From: Phycomyces nitens
Lineage: Eukaryota; Mucoromycota; Mucoromycetes; Mucorales; Phycomycetaceae
DNA length: 64,000 bases
Direction: 5' to 3'
NCBI GenBank assembly: GCA_022702545.1
Contig: JAHRBC010000001.1
Coordinates: 3,286,001 to 3,350,000, forward strand
The notes under the pieces were generated by a model. The model had not been told where the DNA came from and ran no database searches. It saw only the letters and a list, made by a program, of their open reading frames with translations. The position numbers and the translations under genes were made by a program. Shown here piece after piece: positions 38,667-51,800 of this stretch. Every line of letters begins with the position of its first letter. Position 1 is the stretch's first letter.

Positions 38667-39375
38667 TGCAGGAAAAAAGGTTTGGTGAATTTTCCCTTGA
38701 TATTTTATTTAAAAAAATAAAATAAGCATGAATTATTGTTTGTTCTTTGGATTTTCATTTGCTGACGTCAATACCAGTTTATTTTATTTTATATATAATA
38801 TTTTTTTTGCTTGTCACAGAAAAGGTCTCAATGGCCTTTTTGTTCTGGACAAGCTTAATTGATTCCAATGTGTAAAAGCAGCAGTGTGGTGACCTTGCAA
38901 TTTCTCATTATTATTATTTTTTATTATTATTATTAAATGGTACACAGACTGCTCTTTTGGGTGAGTGTAACCTTGTTTGGGCCTTTAGAGAACATTCAAC
39001 AAAAGAGAGTGAGAGTGAGAGGCTCCTAAGCAGAGAGCCATTTTGCCAGGTTTAGAAATTAAGCAAGAACTCTCTGGCCAGTTTGTCCGCTGGTGAACTA
39101 CGCTTCATTCGGCTACACAATCGCTTTGGCAAGGGAATGGAGTTTATATGGTTATGGTGGTTCAGTAACCCCCATTGGAGGCTTGTGATTGGTCAATATT
39201 AATTATTATTTGCAAAAAAAAATTAGCCTGTGTCTGTTTATTTATTTTAATTTTTTTTTCATATTTTATAGACTGTAAATCTACTCGCTTATTCTTTCCT
39301 TTTTTTTAATTTTATTTTTATTTTTATTTTTATATATTTATTTATATTTTTATTTTTATTTCTACTGTTATTTTG
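38667..39375. other. Divergent intergenic region
   Basis: About 700 bases between head-to-head genes (inositol kinase and tRNA methyltransferase). It is rich in TTATT/TTTTTA repeats, notably 39300-39372 (tttttattttta repeats) just upstream of the methyltransferase ATG. It must contain both promoters. No gene is seen. Confidence 0.5.
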
Positions 39376-41665
39376 ATGTTCGCGTACGCCCGTTCTCTCT
39401 TGAACTCAGTCTTTCCCAAGAAGCGCTCCTTTGAGGACGACCAGGAAGAGCAGACACCACACCAGTCAAAGAAACTCAAGATGGAAAGCACTCTAGCCGA
39501 CGAAACCACTTCTCAATCCACTTCTGCCCCCGAGCCTACTTATATTTACCGTGTAAAGGTCACCAACCTCCCAGTCAGAGACTCCTCTACCACCAAGAAG
39601 TTCTTCCAAAAGCTAGGCTACTCACGCTTCAAAAAGGCTCCTGAATGGGATTATGCCTTTATCACCTTTACCGTGAGTATTAGTCAATATTTCTTACATC
39701 AGGCGACTGATAAGAATATTCTTAGACCAAGGAAGAGGCTGAAAATGCCGAAAAACAGCTGAATGGCTTGAAGCTCAAGCGGGATATTATTGGAGCAGAA
39801 GTTGTTGTAACCACTGAAGATTCCTATAGAAAAAGATTCATGTCAAAGGCTGCTGAGAAGAAGCAGCAAGAAGAGAATGCCAACGACACTCGCACACCCT
39901 CTGAGAAACTGGCTGACCAGGTTACTCCCTTGCACAAGTAAGATCAAACCATTAAAGGATCAGGCTCTTAATTTCTTTCATAACCAATTCCAGAGTTCCT
40001 TATGAGAAGCAATTGCAGCAAAAGGAACGTGTGGGTATCAAGCATCTCTCTACTCTCAAGAGAAACATTGCAAACCTCAAGGATATTTCAGAGAATGGTA
40101 AAAAGGAAATCGCATGGGCCCGCCAACCGTGAGTTACACTTTTTTTTTCCTTGCAATTCAATTATCATCTGACTTTTTCTTAAACAGTGGATCCCTGCCC
40201 TGCCCTATTTCGAGCATTATTCCCTCTCCTGAAGTCAATGGCTACCGTACAAAGTGCGAGTTCACAATCGGAAAAGATCTCGATGGCAAAAGAACAGTTG
40301 GATTTTTGTTGGGTCTTTACCGTGCCGGCATTACTGCTGTTCTCGAACCAAGTGAATGTCTCAATGTATCGTCTGTTGCTAAGCGCATTGCAAAGGCCAT
40401 GGGTGATTATGTCCGTGCTTCCGAATACGATGTTTATGATCGCTCCACAAAGACTGGTGTCTGGCGCACCTTGATGACTAAAACACAGCGAACAGGAGAT
40501 ATCATGATCGTTGTCCAGATGAGAGCCGAGGATTTGACACCCGAGCAAGTTGAGGCTGAAAAGGCCAAGTTGATTGCTTACTGGGACAGCTTTAAGGATA
40601 AGCCCGAGGATGAGAGAATCGCAGTTACTACCTTGCTGTTCCAGATCTGGAATGGTGATGCAAACGGTATCACAGAAAAGGCTCCTACTGAGGTCTTGAC
40701 AGGCGATGGCTACGTCTATGAAGAGCTTTTGGGATGTCGTTTCCGTATCTCCAGCAGTGCTTTTTTCCAGGTCAATACTCCTGCCACAGAACTTTTGTAT
40801 GCCAAGTGTGCCGAGTGGTGCAACATTGACAAGACCAAAAAGACTACACTTTTGGATCTTTGCTGTGGTACAGGCACGATCGGTATCACCATGGCCAAGT
40901 CGGTTGACCGTGTTGTCGGTATCGAGATGGTTCCAGAGGCAATTGTCGATGCAAAGGCAAATGCACAGAGAAACAGTAAGATACAGAGATGTGTATAAAG
41001 GGAACCTTCTTACCTATATGTCTTGCAGATATCACCAATGTTGAGTACTTTGCAAGCAAGGTTGAGGACAGAATCGATGTCGTCACTAATGCTAACAATG
41101 AAGAGGTTGTTGCCATCTTGGATCCTCCAAGGTAAAGTCATTGACAATCATAGGTTGATTTATGGGAATCGAGTATTAACGACTCTTGTTTTGTGTAGAA
41201 ACGGCGTCCATGCTTCTGTCATTCGTGCTGTTCGTGAATCCTCAAAAATCAACAAGGTCATCTTTATCAGTTGCGATGCCAAGCAGGCCATGACAAACTT
41301 TATTGCGTAAGTGGACATTTTTTCTTCTTCTTTTTGATTGAAGTTCGAATAATAACAATATCTTCTCTAGTCTGTGCCGCCCTCGGTCAAACCGATTCAA
41401 GGGTGCTCCTTTCAAGCCCACCAAGGCCATCTCAATAGATCTTTTCCCTCACTCTGATCACTCTGAGCTCATGATCGAATTCGAACGTGTCGAAACCCCT
41501 GTTGAAAGCGATCATGGTAAAGAAAAGGATGAAGTTACAGTCAAGGTAGAGACAACTGAAGAGACAACTGTAGAAACATTGGTGGAGACAAGTGTAGGCT
41601 CAACTGAAGCGGTTGAGACCACTGTGGAGACCACCACGGAGACTGTAGTTGAGACTCAAGATTAA
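39376..41665 (+). CDS. TRM2: tRNA (uracil-5)-methyltransferase, TRMT2A type with N-terminal RRM
   Basis: Seven exons are predicted: 39376-39672, 39726-39937, 39994-40128, 40188-40975, 41029-41131, 41199-41306 and 41371-41665. They total 1938 bases and 645 residues with all phases matching. Residues about 55-130 form an RRM-like fold (YRVKVTNLPV, WDYAFITF). The catalytic part follows: NGYRTKCEFTIG, ISSSAFFQVN, the SAM loop LDLCCGTGTIGI, ILDPPR, and the ISCDAKQAM segment with the cysteine that attacks C6 of uracil. The C-terminal RPRSNRFKGAPFKPTKA then LFPHSDH completes the family. The enzyme makes m5U54 in the T-loop of tRNAs. The RRM in place of a TRAM domain resembles animal TRMT2A more than budding-yeast Trm2. 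The last 55 residues are a low-complexity Thr/Glu/Val tail (VETT-like repeats). Confidence 0.94.
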
Positions 41666-44600
41666 CCCGCGTACGTCCATTATATTAGATAGCTTGTATA
41701 AATAAACATTTTCTTTTTTTTCTCGCATACCAAAAAAAAAATCCATCGAATTCAAATATTCTTTGCTGTGTGTTGATGAGTAAAATGATACAGGACAGGT
41801 ACCAAATATTTCGTGTCTTTATGCCTGGAATGAGTCCAAAGAGGCCCACGCCAATATTCAATCAATCAATCATTCAAGCAATGTACACAATTTAGCATGA
41901 TTCGATTTCTTAAAGACATACTGTTATAACTTGAGATTATATGGAGAGAGCCTTGGAATACATTACAATTTTAAAACTGATTATCTTGTTTTTGACAGAA
42001 ATAATAATAATAATAATAAAAAGGTTTATCATTGATTCTCCCACTCGAATTATAGCTGTCAAATTACGATCAATTGTGCAAAAGGGGAGCATATACAAAA
42101 ATTAAGAACAGTGATATCTGTATATGCTCAAGTTATAAGACCTGCAAGTTCTTTTTTTTATTATTGATTTGTAGCAACTTTAACAAATACCAATTCATAA
42201 TCTATTCTTCCAGAAACCCGTTTCATACCACTGTTCCATAAGACTATTTTGTTTCCAAAAAAAAAAAGTAATGAGACATGTTTTATATCTCTCTGCATAT
42301 TTAATAACTGTCGTGATATTTGGTATATAGACTCAATCTGGTCAATTGGGATTGTCCTCTTATCTCAATAACCAACCTTTATGATTATTTATCAGCAACT
42401 AGATGATATTGTATTTTCATAGGAAAATCCAGCTTTGTGATGTAGTATTTGCATCAATCTTTTCATACAATAGTTTAACTAGAATAGAGAATAAAGACAA
42501 TGACTTTATTCTTTGCTTTACCATGTGAATTGTTTGTATTTTTTATCGGAAAAACTTAAAGACTAGGTCTATTGATAGTATTACTATTGGAAAAGAGCCA
42601 ATTCAAGTTCTAGTTTTCTAATGGCAAATTGATGACTAGAATTCGTTTATGTTCAAAGAGTACTATATCAATAAACTGAAAATATAATTTTATATATTAT
42701 CGTATACTAATAATACAATGTATAATCAGTTGGTAAGTATGCATTCTAATAAAACGAGGGAAAACTAGGCTGAAAATGTACTCATACTTGAATTGCCCGC
42801 ATGTCTAAAGAAGCCATAGACATATTCTGGAATCATATATATCTCTCGAGATGACTTTCATGGATAATCGATGGAATATTATTATGTTTCTTCTTCTCTC
42901 TAACCTTTATATATCTTTGAATGGTCCAAAATAAACTTGTATAATAAATCATTGCTAATTAATATCCCAAGATAAATATGAAAAAAGAACATTGAGGATT
43001 AAAATAGTTTAAATGCTTTAAAAATATTTATATTGATATATACTATAGATAAGAGTTTTTTTTTTAAAAAAAAAAAGCTGTTAGATATAATATGCAAATA
43101 AATAGACATGAATCCACACATTTCCAAGTATAAAATACACTTGTTTTTATTAATTGATAATCGATAATTAACAGAAATATTTGTTTGCAAAAATTTATTC
43201 CATAAAACAATTGGACATTAATTCAAAGAGACCAAAGGTTTATATACTCAAAGTCTAATGGAATGTCTCTATATTGATGTTCCATTCATTTCTTAATATA
43301 TGAAAAAATATTATATTGGTCATTAAGCAAGCATGCTTGAGTGATCGTAATCTTACTCTAGATAAACTATATAAAATTCAGAGTTGTTTTGTTTAGCATC
43401 TATTAGCTGCTTTGTATCTAAAAAGAGAAACTGTGCCAAAGTTAATATATTTTTACCAAAAGGAAAATACGGCACAAAAGTAGTATTTTAAGTCTAGCCC
43501 AGAGCTCATGTCATATTTAAACAGCTAGTGTCCTACAGTTGACATATTATTAGTTAAGTATTACCTATTAAACATTAATTATCAAGAACATCGTGCACTG
43601 TTTTATAAAGAATGGATTGAGATAACAGTAAAACAGCTTGCTTTACCTTGAACATAAAGAAGAAAATTATTGATTTCTCAATCAAGTTTGTCCCTGTTTA
43701 TATTCTAATATATTTAATATATCCGTTATATCTTACTACAGTTGAGTGTTATATTTTTGGAGATAATAATCTGCGTTTATGTCAATAATATCCTGACAGA
43801 ATGCAGTTATATTTAATCCATGTTATTAATTTCTGGTTTTTTCGTACTTTTTAGAAATGATCATTTGAATTGGCCATTAAATTTTAATCGAGATAAAAAA
43901 ATATACAAGACTATTAGTATTGATGAGTGTTTGGATTTAAGATTGATTAGAAATAGTGTTGAATATTTGAAATAAATGGACAAATACCTTGTGAGCAGAG
44001 AAAGAAATGACGAGAAGGAGAATAATTATATATTTTTGTAGCCCTGTAGTTAATAGCTTGAAAGGCTATAAATTACTTTTACGAACATTTATTAAGCAAT
44101 TAGCTTTTAGGCTGTTTGTCGTAAAATTAAAAAAGTAATAGGATGGATGAAGTTATGTATACCTTCCAAGTATTTAAGCCAAGTATATTATATGCTTCTG
44201 TTTTATTTTACTAAAACAATAGTGTACTCAAGTACTATACTGGATTATAAAGTAAGTAATATATTTTTTAATGAAAAACTCTTTTTATCATTAATAAAGC
44301 TCTGTTATGCCTTATAAAGTATGACAAAGAGCAATATGGAAGAATATAGCCTTAGAAGAGATGGACTGGATCTTGGCTATATTCACAATAATATTTTACG
44401 TTATAATTTTGTAGTATACACAAATACATCATATATTTAGTAAAGGTATATATGAAATACTATTGCTCTCAAAGCCCATGTCATTACGTAGTATAATCCG
44501 ATTTATTTAACAAAATGTTAAATAAACCCCAAGACATGTAATGCTTAATACGCTTATAATGTAATATATAGTTTGCGGCATATATAAAGCAATCCATTAC

Positions 44601-44690
44601 CTAATATTTCTACGATTAAAACTTTATATCACTACCCTGAATTTTAATCCCTACTTTATTAAGTCTGGTCTCGAGTTTTTCCCGCTAACC
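41666..44690. other. Large AT-rich intergenic region
   Basis: About 3 kb with very low GC, homopolymers and an (ATA)n tract near 42000-42020. I find no open frame with protein-like composition and no RNA gene I can support. The first 100 bases carry the likely poly(A) region of the methyltransferase gene (aataaa at about 41700). Confidence 0.5.
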
Positions 44691-46120
44691 ACCAATGAAC
44701 CCTCCGCCATTATATGGGCTCATCACTCCTCAGGATTTAGCTTATCCATTCCACTCGCTTTTGCCATTTACTGGCACCGTATTTTAATCTATTCACAGAT
44801 CATCTTTGGCCAAGATCCCAAAAAAAATAATGATATACCGTTCTCATCTGGCAAGTATGTATTTTCACCCACTCTGTCTTCTTTACAGCACTCGACAAAG
44901 TATCCTCTCATCATATATAATAATTCTTTAAGATTTCTCAATCCTCTCCCTTTTAATCTGGTGCTCTTGGCATCAGTATCCCCTCTCACTCTGTCTCTCA
45001 CTTTGTGCTTTGCCCTGAAGATGCTAATGCTTGTGTGACCGCTTTTGCATACCCTCCCCAAGTCGCAAAGATATATTCCGCTACCCCGCGATTCCATTAT
45101 GTCATATTATCATACGAGTGTCCATCACTTGTCTACACCATGTTCGTCCGGCTGACTTTATCAAACATCTTTATTACTGCTTCTTTCGGGTCAGTATAGT
45201 TTGTAAGATTGTCATCAGCAAGACTTGTGGTTTATTTCATTGGTCAGGTTCTATCCTACTCAAACGTCTTCTACCTTCAGTACCCTGCTCCAGACCTTTA
45301 TGGTGTCTGATAGTTTATAATAATAAAGCCCCCAATTACTAGAACCTTGGGCCGGATAGGAACAAATTGGAAACATTATAAGGAAATAGGACATGAAACT
45401 TCACAATGTCTACCCAGACCTACCGAAACATGTACTTGGACTACCACTGCCATGATATTGGCCACACCAAGTCAATTGTTTTCACCAGCCTTTGATCAAT
45501 TCGACAAATGTCATCTCCCAAGCTCAACAATCTACCTTTTACCATTTCTCCCATTATAAAGCCAATCTCTTCATTTACTATCCTCTACCAATTTCTTGCT
45601 CCCCATAATCCATAATCCAACGGTCCAATCAATAACCCTTTTGGCAGGAGAAACAGACCAGTCCTTTGATACGAGAGACCACCCCGTCAAACATGATTGT
45701 ATGCTTATCCACCACCATTTCCACTGACCTTATCTTATACCCAAGCCTTAATTGTTCTCCTCCACGTATCCTCAAGTCTACCATAAAAACTCTTCCACAA
45801 AAAAAAGATCTAGTCTCAATATTCTACCAAGCGTTGTCAATAGAGCTCAATCGAGAAGAATTGTGTAAAGTACACAAGATTCTTTTTTCTAGCATACTAT
45901 TTATCCCCAGTTGTTTATATGATAGCCAAAATTTCTTTAATTGGTCGTTTACCCAATCCCAAAAGTGTCTTTGTTGCATACCTGGCTTTAATCAATTCTT
46001 GTTCTGGGACATCCAAAAAAAAACCTTTGGTATCCAAAGCTTATTCTACTATATTTACAGACGGTCTTGCAACCTTGGTTCCTACTAATATGCGTAAATT
46101 ATACTATTTTTTATAAAGTC
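44691..46120 (+). mobile_element. Decayed retroelement ORF (zinc-knuckle, Gag/LINE ORF1-like relic)
   Basis: This C/T-rich stretch stands out from the AT-rich flanks and reads as frameshifted fragments of one plus-strand protein. Near 45375-45410 a frame gives KEIGHETSQC and then RPTETC. Near 45437-45470, in a shifted frame, follows CHDIGHTKS. Together they look like two CCHC zinc knuckles (CxxCxxxGHxxxxC) with lost cysteines and at least one frameshift. Upstream fragments include FAYPPQVAKIY and SKTCGLFHWSG. Zinc-knuckle ORFs of this layout are common in retroelements of Mucoromycota, which is my basis for the call. Many stops interrupt every frame. I see no reverse transcriptase, target-site duplication or poly(A) boundary, so the ends are approximate. 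Confidence 0.5.
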
Positions 46121-46382
46121 AAAACTAATTGATACAATAAAGATGGTCAAATAAATAAATATATAAAAATAAAGTCTTCAAGACATGTCCTTGATACATT
46201 TGGAGAATGTGTGCAATAGCGATATGATCATTACGGACCTTTAAAATTTAGCTGTTTCCACTTCTTTTTTGCAGTCCCACCCTTCTTGCACCAAAACCCT
46301 TACTTTGGCATCTTGCCCATTAGCCGCCGCCGCCGCCCATTTGTTTTTTCTTTCTTTTTTATATATAACACGCTCACCCCCA

Positions 46383-47131
46383 ATGACCAAGCCAACCTCT
46401 AGCCAGAATTCATTGCTTTCCCAGATTCTAGAAAAGTCTAGACTCTTGACTAGCCAAGTCAATCCTCAGGAATTGACTCCATTGGAGCGTGGCTTAAGTC
46501 AAATTGCAGCACAATCACAGACACTTACAGCAGAAAACAAACCTTTGGGGAATGGACTTGATATTAAAGCGTGAGTCTCAGCAATATTGGATCCATGAGA
46601 ACATGCGATGAATTGTATCTTGGCTTATTCATTGCTGGCTAGTCATTATTTTCTGGCTCAGGCAGGAGTTAACACACAGGTGTTGATGCGCGAATTAGGC
46701 ACGATCCACCTTGGAGAACCTACAGAACATCGACAGCCTATTAAAGACACTGATGTTGAAGTAAATGGATGGCATGACTGATGCTGTATTGTGATTGTGT
46801 ATATTGATTTATCTTTATTAGGGTTATTTTAAACAGAAGCGCACCCAGACAATTGTTGATTTGATGGAAAGTGAAAAGCAAGAGGTAAGATGATTAAACA
46901 TGGAATTTTTTTTAGAAAAAGACGTGTGAGTTGCTCACAGATAACTTGCAATAGATCATTCAAGATATGGACGTCGCATTTGATAATGAGATTAGAGAGA
47001 CTTGGGATGATCTTCGGCTTCGTCTATGCGAAACTGAAGACCAGAATGGGACAAGTATTGATGCTGCTTCAGCAACCATGTTAAAATCCAAACTGAATGT
47101 CCTTCAAACCAGTCGTTCTCAAATCAATTAA
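46383..47131 (+). CDS. Short Nic96/Nup93-like protein (N-terminal region only)
   Basis: Four exons are predicted: 46383-46570, 46643-46760, 46822-46884 and 46955-47131, giving 181 residues. The order is a Ser/Gln-rich start, then AHYFLAQAGVN, DTDVEGYFKQKRTQTIVDLMES and FDNEIRETWDDLRLRL. This matches the N-terminal part of the Nic96/Nup93 linker nucleoporin, where the pattern is ARxFLAxxG...DTDxEGYL...TIxxxIEE...W. A full Nic96 is about 800 residues, mostly an alpha-helical solenoid; here a clean stop follows after about 180 residues, with no solenoid sequence within the next 1.6 kb. All splice sites look normal and the frame is undamaged. It is therefore either a shortened paralogue under selection or a partial duplicate still intact by chance. 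Confidence 0.6.
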
Positions 47132-48812
47132 TTAATATACGCATTTAATGTGTATGGCTACAACAATAAATAAATAAATACTCTGTGTCAATGGAAGAAT
47201 TTGATGGTGGGCACTAATGGACACTAATGGACACTAATAGGTACTAATGGACACTAATGGGCATATTGTAGATTATATCGCTTGGGATCTTGTACAGCCT
47301 CCGCCTTAAATGACCAACTGGAAACAATTGCTTCACTTTTAATAACTGGGATCTATTTCTGTATTAGTGACGGCCGATCAATAAGGGACGGGATAAAAAT
47401 CCATGGTGTCTAGATTGATAAAGAACACTTCTTTAAAATATCAAGTCAATTTGACAAAAATTAGCTCTGTGATCCCAACTTGGTCTTGGAGGCATTTTGT
47501 ATATTGTGCTTGTTTTCATTGGCCAATGTGGATCTCATTTTTTTTGTTTCCAACATTTGTTCAATGTAACCTAAACATTATCCATTACCAAAAACAGCCT
47601 GATCCGGTTCATAGACGAGACTTTTTACTTGCAAGATCTGAGTTGAAAGAACAAATATATATATACGAATTCGCTGGACTTGTTTGCTATTGTAATACAT
47701 TGTAAGCACAATTGACAGACCAAAGAATAGGCTACTTTTTTTTTTCTTTTTCAATCTGATTCTCGAGATTGATTGGCTTATAGGGATAATGGGTCATTTA
47801 ATAAATATCGATAAATCCAAAATCCGGTTTATTATCATTGCCCTGTTCAATCTTGATAAAATGCTGCAAAAACATTTACTATTTGCCATATTTACAAATG
47901 TAAAAAAAAGCGGACTTTCTTCTTTTTTTTATTATACATATAAACATTTGTACAAGCACACACACACATACATTTCAAGCCATTAGTTCCAAAGTGGTGG
48001 ATATGGTTGACTACAATCATGCCACCCACATTACATTTATCCAATTCTGTCCCCAACAGAACCTCAATTGCTCTTTAGATACTGTCATTCAAATTCCAAT
48101 ACATGGTCAATTCAAACTGTGAAATGAAACCCTCCAAAAAAAAAAGAGGCTTAAAACGAATGTTTTCCAACATTAAATATTGGATTTTAAAGTATCCAGT
48201 TAGACTGATCCATTTCTTGGCTTCAGTCATCTAGACTCAATGTAACTTTGCTTACAAGGCTGGTGTGGGACAAGTGGGCTTTTAAAAAATAATATAAAGT
48301 GTATAAAGATATCATGTTTGTTTAATGATGATGGCCTAGTCCCAGCTTTTATTAGCCAACTTTTTTTTTCATTCTTTAGGTTGGTTATGCAGCCCCATTT
48401 GAGTCACTTTTTTCTTATTATAATAAAAATAACAATAATCCAAAATAAACCCCAGTCTCTTTCCCTTTCTCTTGCTAGATTTCCCTTTACTTCATCATTG
48501 CCTTCTTCTTCAACTCTCTCTCTCTCTCTCTTTATATTTTTATATTTATATCTATATATCTATATATCTAGTCTTATTGAGGATAAGGAAGGGCAAGCTC
48601 TTGAAGAGAAACACAGTAAGTGTATCTTTGCCGAGTTATTGTTTATCTAAAGATATATATATTTATATATATATCTATACATATATTTATATATAAAAAT
48701 ACATACTGTGCATCCAAAAAGGACCGAGAAGCCTGTTTTCCCCCATTCAATCTCATCAAAGGTTAATCTCACAATCTTTCCATAATTCTCGGAAAGAAAC
48801 GACTTGTACACA
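47132..48812. other. AT-rich intergenic region with repeats
   Basis: About 1.7 kb upstream of the histidine kinase gene. It includes a 10-base tandem repeat (47213-47262), a CT-rich microsatellite (about 48514-48532) and TATA/ATATCT tracts (48536-48700) close to the kinase start. Short open frames look spurious. Confidence 0.5.
47213..47262. repeat. 10-bp tandem repeat, unit ggacactaat
   Basis: Five contiguous decamers: gggcactaat, ggacactaat twice, aggtactaat and ggacactaat. Three units are identical and two differ by one or two bases. It lies about 80 bases after the Nic96-like stop. The function is unknown; the simplest reading is a minisatellite. Confidence 0.75.
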
Positions 48813-51800
48813 ATGTCGAATTCAGGATCAACCATCTCCTACAATGAGCAGACGAATTATAACGTAATTGGAGATACCTTGCAGATACCTGGCTATCATT
48901 TCAAATCAGCCCCTACAACATGCCTGGTCCATGGAGAGAACATTGACATCATTTATGGCTACAGGTATATGCACAATACCATTGGTGCCTTATTGACATG
49001 CATTATAAAGGATATCAAACAAGAAGCCTGTGGTTGCAAAAGTATCTCCAAACTCTCTTCGTCTTGAAAGAGAATTCTACATTATGAAACGACTCTATCA
49101 ATTAACAGATGGCCCGTCCTATTTAGGTAAGTTGAAAAAAGATAAAAACAATCCCCACACACAGAAATCAATAACCAAGGCTTCACTGTGATCCATCCCT
49201 CCAGTCCGTCCACTCGAATACCTCAATCTGCCGAGCGGACTGACCGTAGTCATTTATGCGGACGAAGGCCAAAATCACTTTGAGAAAAGACGATATTCTG
49301 ATGAAACAGGAAAGAACCATAGCGATCAAACCTCTTTGCACAGTGGAAACTCAACTGATCCTGTTTCGCATGAACAAAAGAATCCTTATGACGGACGACG
49401 ATTGAACCGAATATCAAACCCCAATCCCGACACACAGGGGGCACCAGCCGGCGTATCGACACTAGAGCCAACATACGACTTGAGCACTTTTCTTCGTTTT
49501 GCTATCAAATGTACCGATTGTCTCGAATTTATTCACAGGCACAATATTGTTCATGGAGAAATAAGGCTGTCTGCTTTTCAGTGGACTGGAGAAGATCGAA
49601 GTCGAGTAAAGCTGTGGAATTTTGGATCTGGATCAAAATCACTAGAGAATTATCTGACTAGTGAAGGATGGCGAAAGACCGCCAACAATAAAGACTCTGT
49701 GAATATGCTACAGAAGATTTTGGTCTTTATGAGTCCAGAACAGACAGGCCGAACGACATACACCCCTGACCATAGATCAGATATTTATTCTTTGGGCGTC
49801 GTGTTTTTTGTATTACTGACAGGTCGCAGTCCGTTTGATGGAGGACCTCTTGATATTATCAACAGTGTTCTCAGTCGCAAGATGCCTTTGGTAAACGACA
49901 TTCAATTCAACATACCGGAAGTAATTGCCAGGATCATAGAGAAAATGACAAACAAGGTAAATTGGCAAATGCAATCCTTAGTTTTGTATCCATATATACA
50001 AATATACATATATATATAAAACACACTTTTCTAGTCTCCAGATGATCGGTATACGAGTGCTTATGGCATAAATTCCGATTTAAAAGAATGCCTCAAGCGT
50101 TTAAAGAGCTCTTCAGAATCATCTACAGAGGTAATACACATTTATTGACAAATCCTCATTACTGTGCTCATCATGTCACTTTTAGTCTGTTGGAATGTTT
50201 CCTCTTGCCGAACACGATATTGCTTCGGTATTCACTCTTCCCAAGCATGTGTACGGAAGACAGAGCATGATTGTCGAAATGACCTTTATAATACACCGAG
50301 TCTCTGGAGTCTACAAGTGCCTACGCCACCGCGAGCGATCTTATGCCACGAGCTCATCATACCCTACCACTGACATGCACCCGAGCAACAACAGTACGAT
50401 TGAGTCTACAGAATCTGTATCTATTCCAGATGTTGTCAGCATCACAGGAGGAAAGTCCAATGCAACACCAAGCTATTGTAGTGGACTGGACGGCAGTGAT
50501 GTGTCTAGCACTACAGGAAGAGGTGCCTCAAAATCACACAAGCAAGGCACAGAGATTATTGCAGTGTACGGTCCTGGTGGTATCGGTAAATCAACCTTGT
50601 TGAGTGCTGTTCAGAATGTTGCTCGACAGAGTAGGTATGTGAAGCTTTAGGTACCCATCTCTATCGTATTCTAACCCCCTCCCCTCCCCTCATCCCCCTG
50701 TCTGTAATTGAACACAGTTATGTGGCAATGACAAAGTTTGATTCTCGCCACAAAGTACCCTATGGCTGTATACTTCGGTCACTCTCCCAAATATTGCAAC
50801 AGATCTTGTCAGAGTCTGGAGATGAGATTGACGAGTTTTACAAGCATCTCCAAAAGAGCCTTGGACCCCAGTTCTGTAATGTAGAGCTTTTGGCTAACCT
50901 TGTTCCAGAACTCAAGCCACTCCTTGAACCAAAAACCGTCGATACCAAAGAGTCCTTTCAAGTCATTCATCTGGATAATGTCGAGACTCGTGTTCGATTC
51001 CACAATCTGTTTGTCGAGGTGTTTAGGGCTCTAACACACTGGCGTATGATCACTTTGGTAAGTTGGGCATTTCTTCATTGACAAGATATTAACGAGAGTT
51101 AAAGTTCTTGGATGATCTTCATCAAGCAGGTAAGCCAATATTGACACTTGTTTGTTTGTTTTATTTTTAAAAAATAATAATAATACTAACCAGTCAAATT
51201 GATATTCAACATTTGTGTAAAGATGATCCTTCATTGGAGCTCATACAATCCCTTGTTGCCTCGAGAGTCAAGATGTTACTATTGGTTTCCTATCGCGACC
51301 AAGAAATAACAGAAAAGTTGGAAAACATACTCAAGTGTGATCTAGCCACGGTCCATTATATGAAAATCGATGCACTCGAGTTCGATTCTCTACTAGAATA
51401 TGTCGGCGATGCACTACACAGACCTCGCGATACCGGCCGAGAATCCGTATTACCCTTGGCCGAAATCGTCTACAAAAAGACTCGAGGAAACACATTCTAT
51501 ACAGCTCAACTGCTCTTGGCTCTCGAGAAAAAGAAATTGATTTTCTTCAACTGGGATGAAAATGAGTGGGATTACAATATCGCAGACATAAACCAGGCCA
51601 TAATGTCTCCTGATGATTCAAATCGAGATGCAGAACTCGACATTGGGTTCCTAGTCTCCAGGCTACGTGAATTACCGCTGGATGGCCAACGTCTTTTAAA
51701 ATGGGCATCGTTTGTTGGAGATACGTTTTCTTGGAATACAGTTAAGCATTTGATGGTTTCTTCAGATCAAGAATCAGATATTTCTGATCCAGAGTCTGAA

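Noticed and set aside
44789..45097. 102-codon minus-strand frame
   Set aside because: It lies antisense to the retroelement relic, whose zinc-knuckle remnants read on the plus strand.
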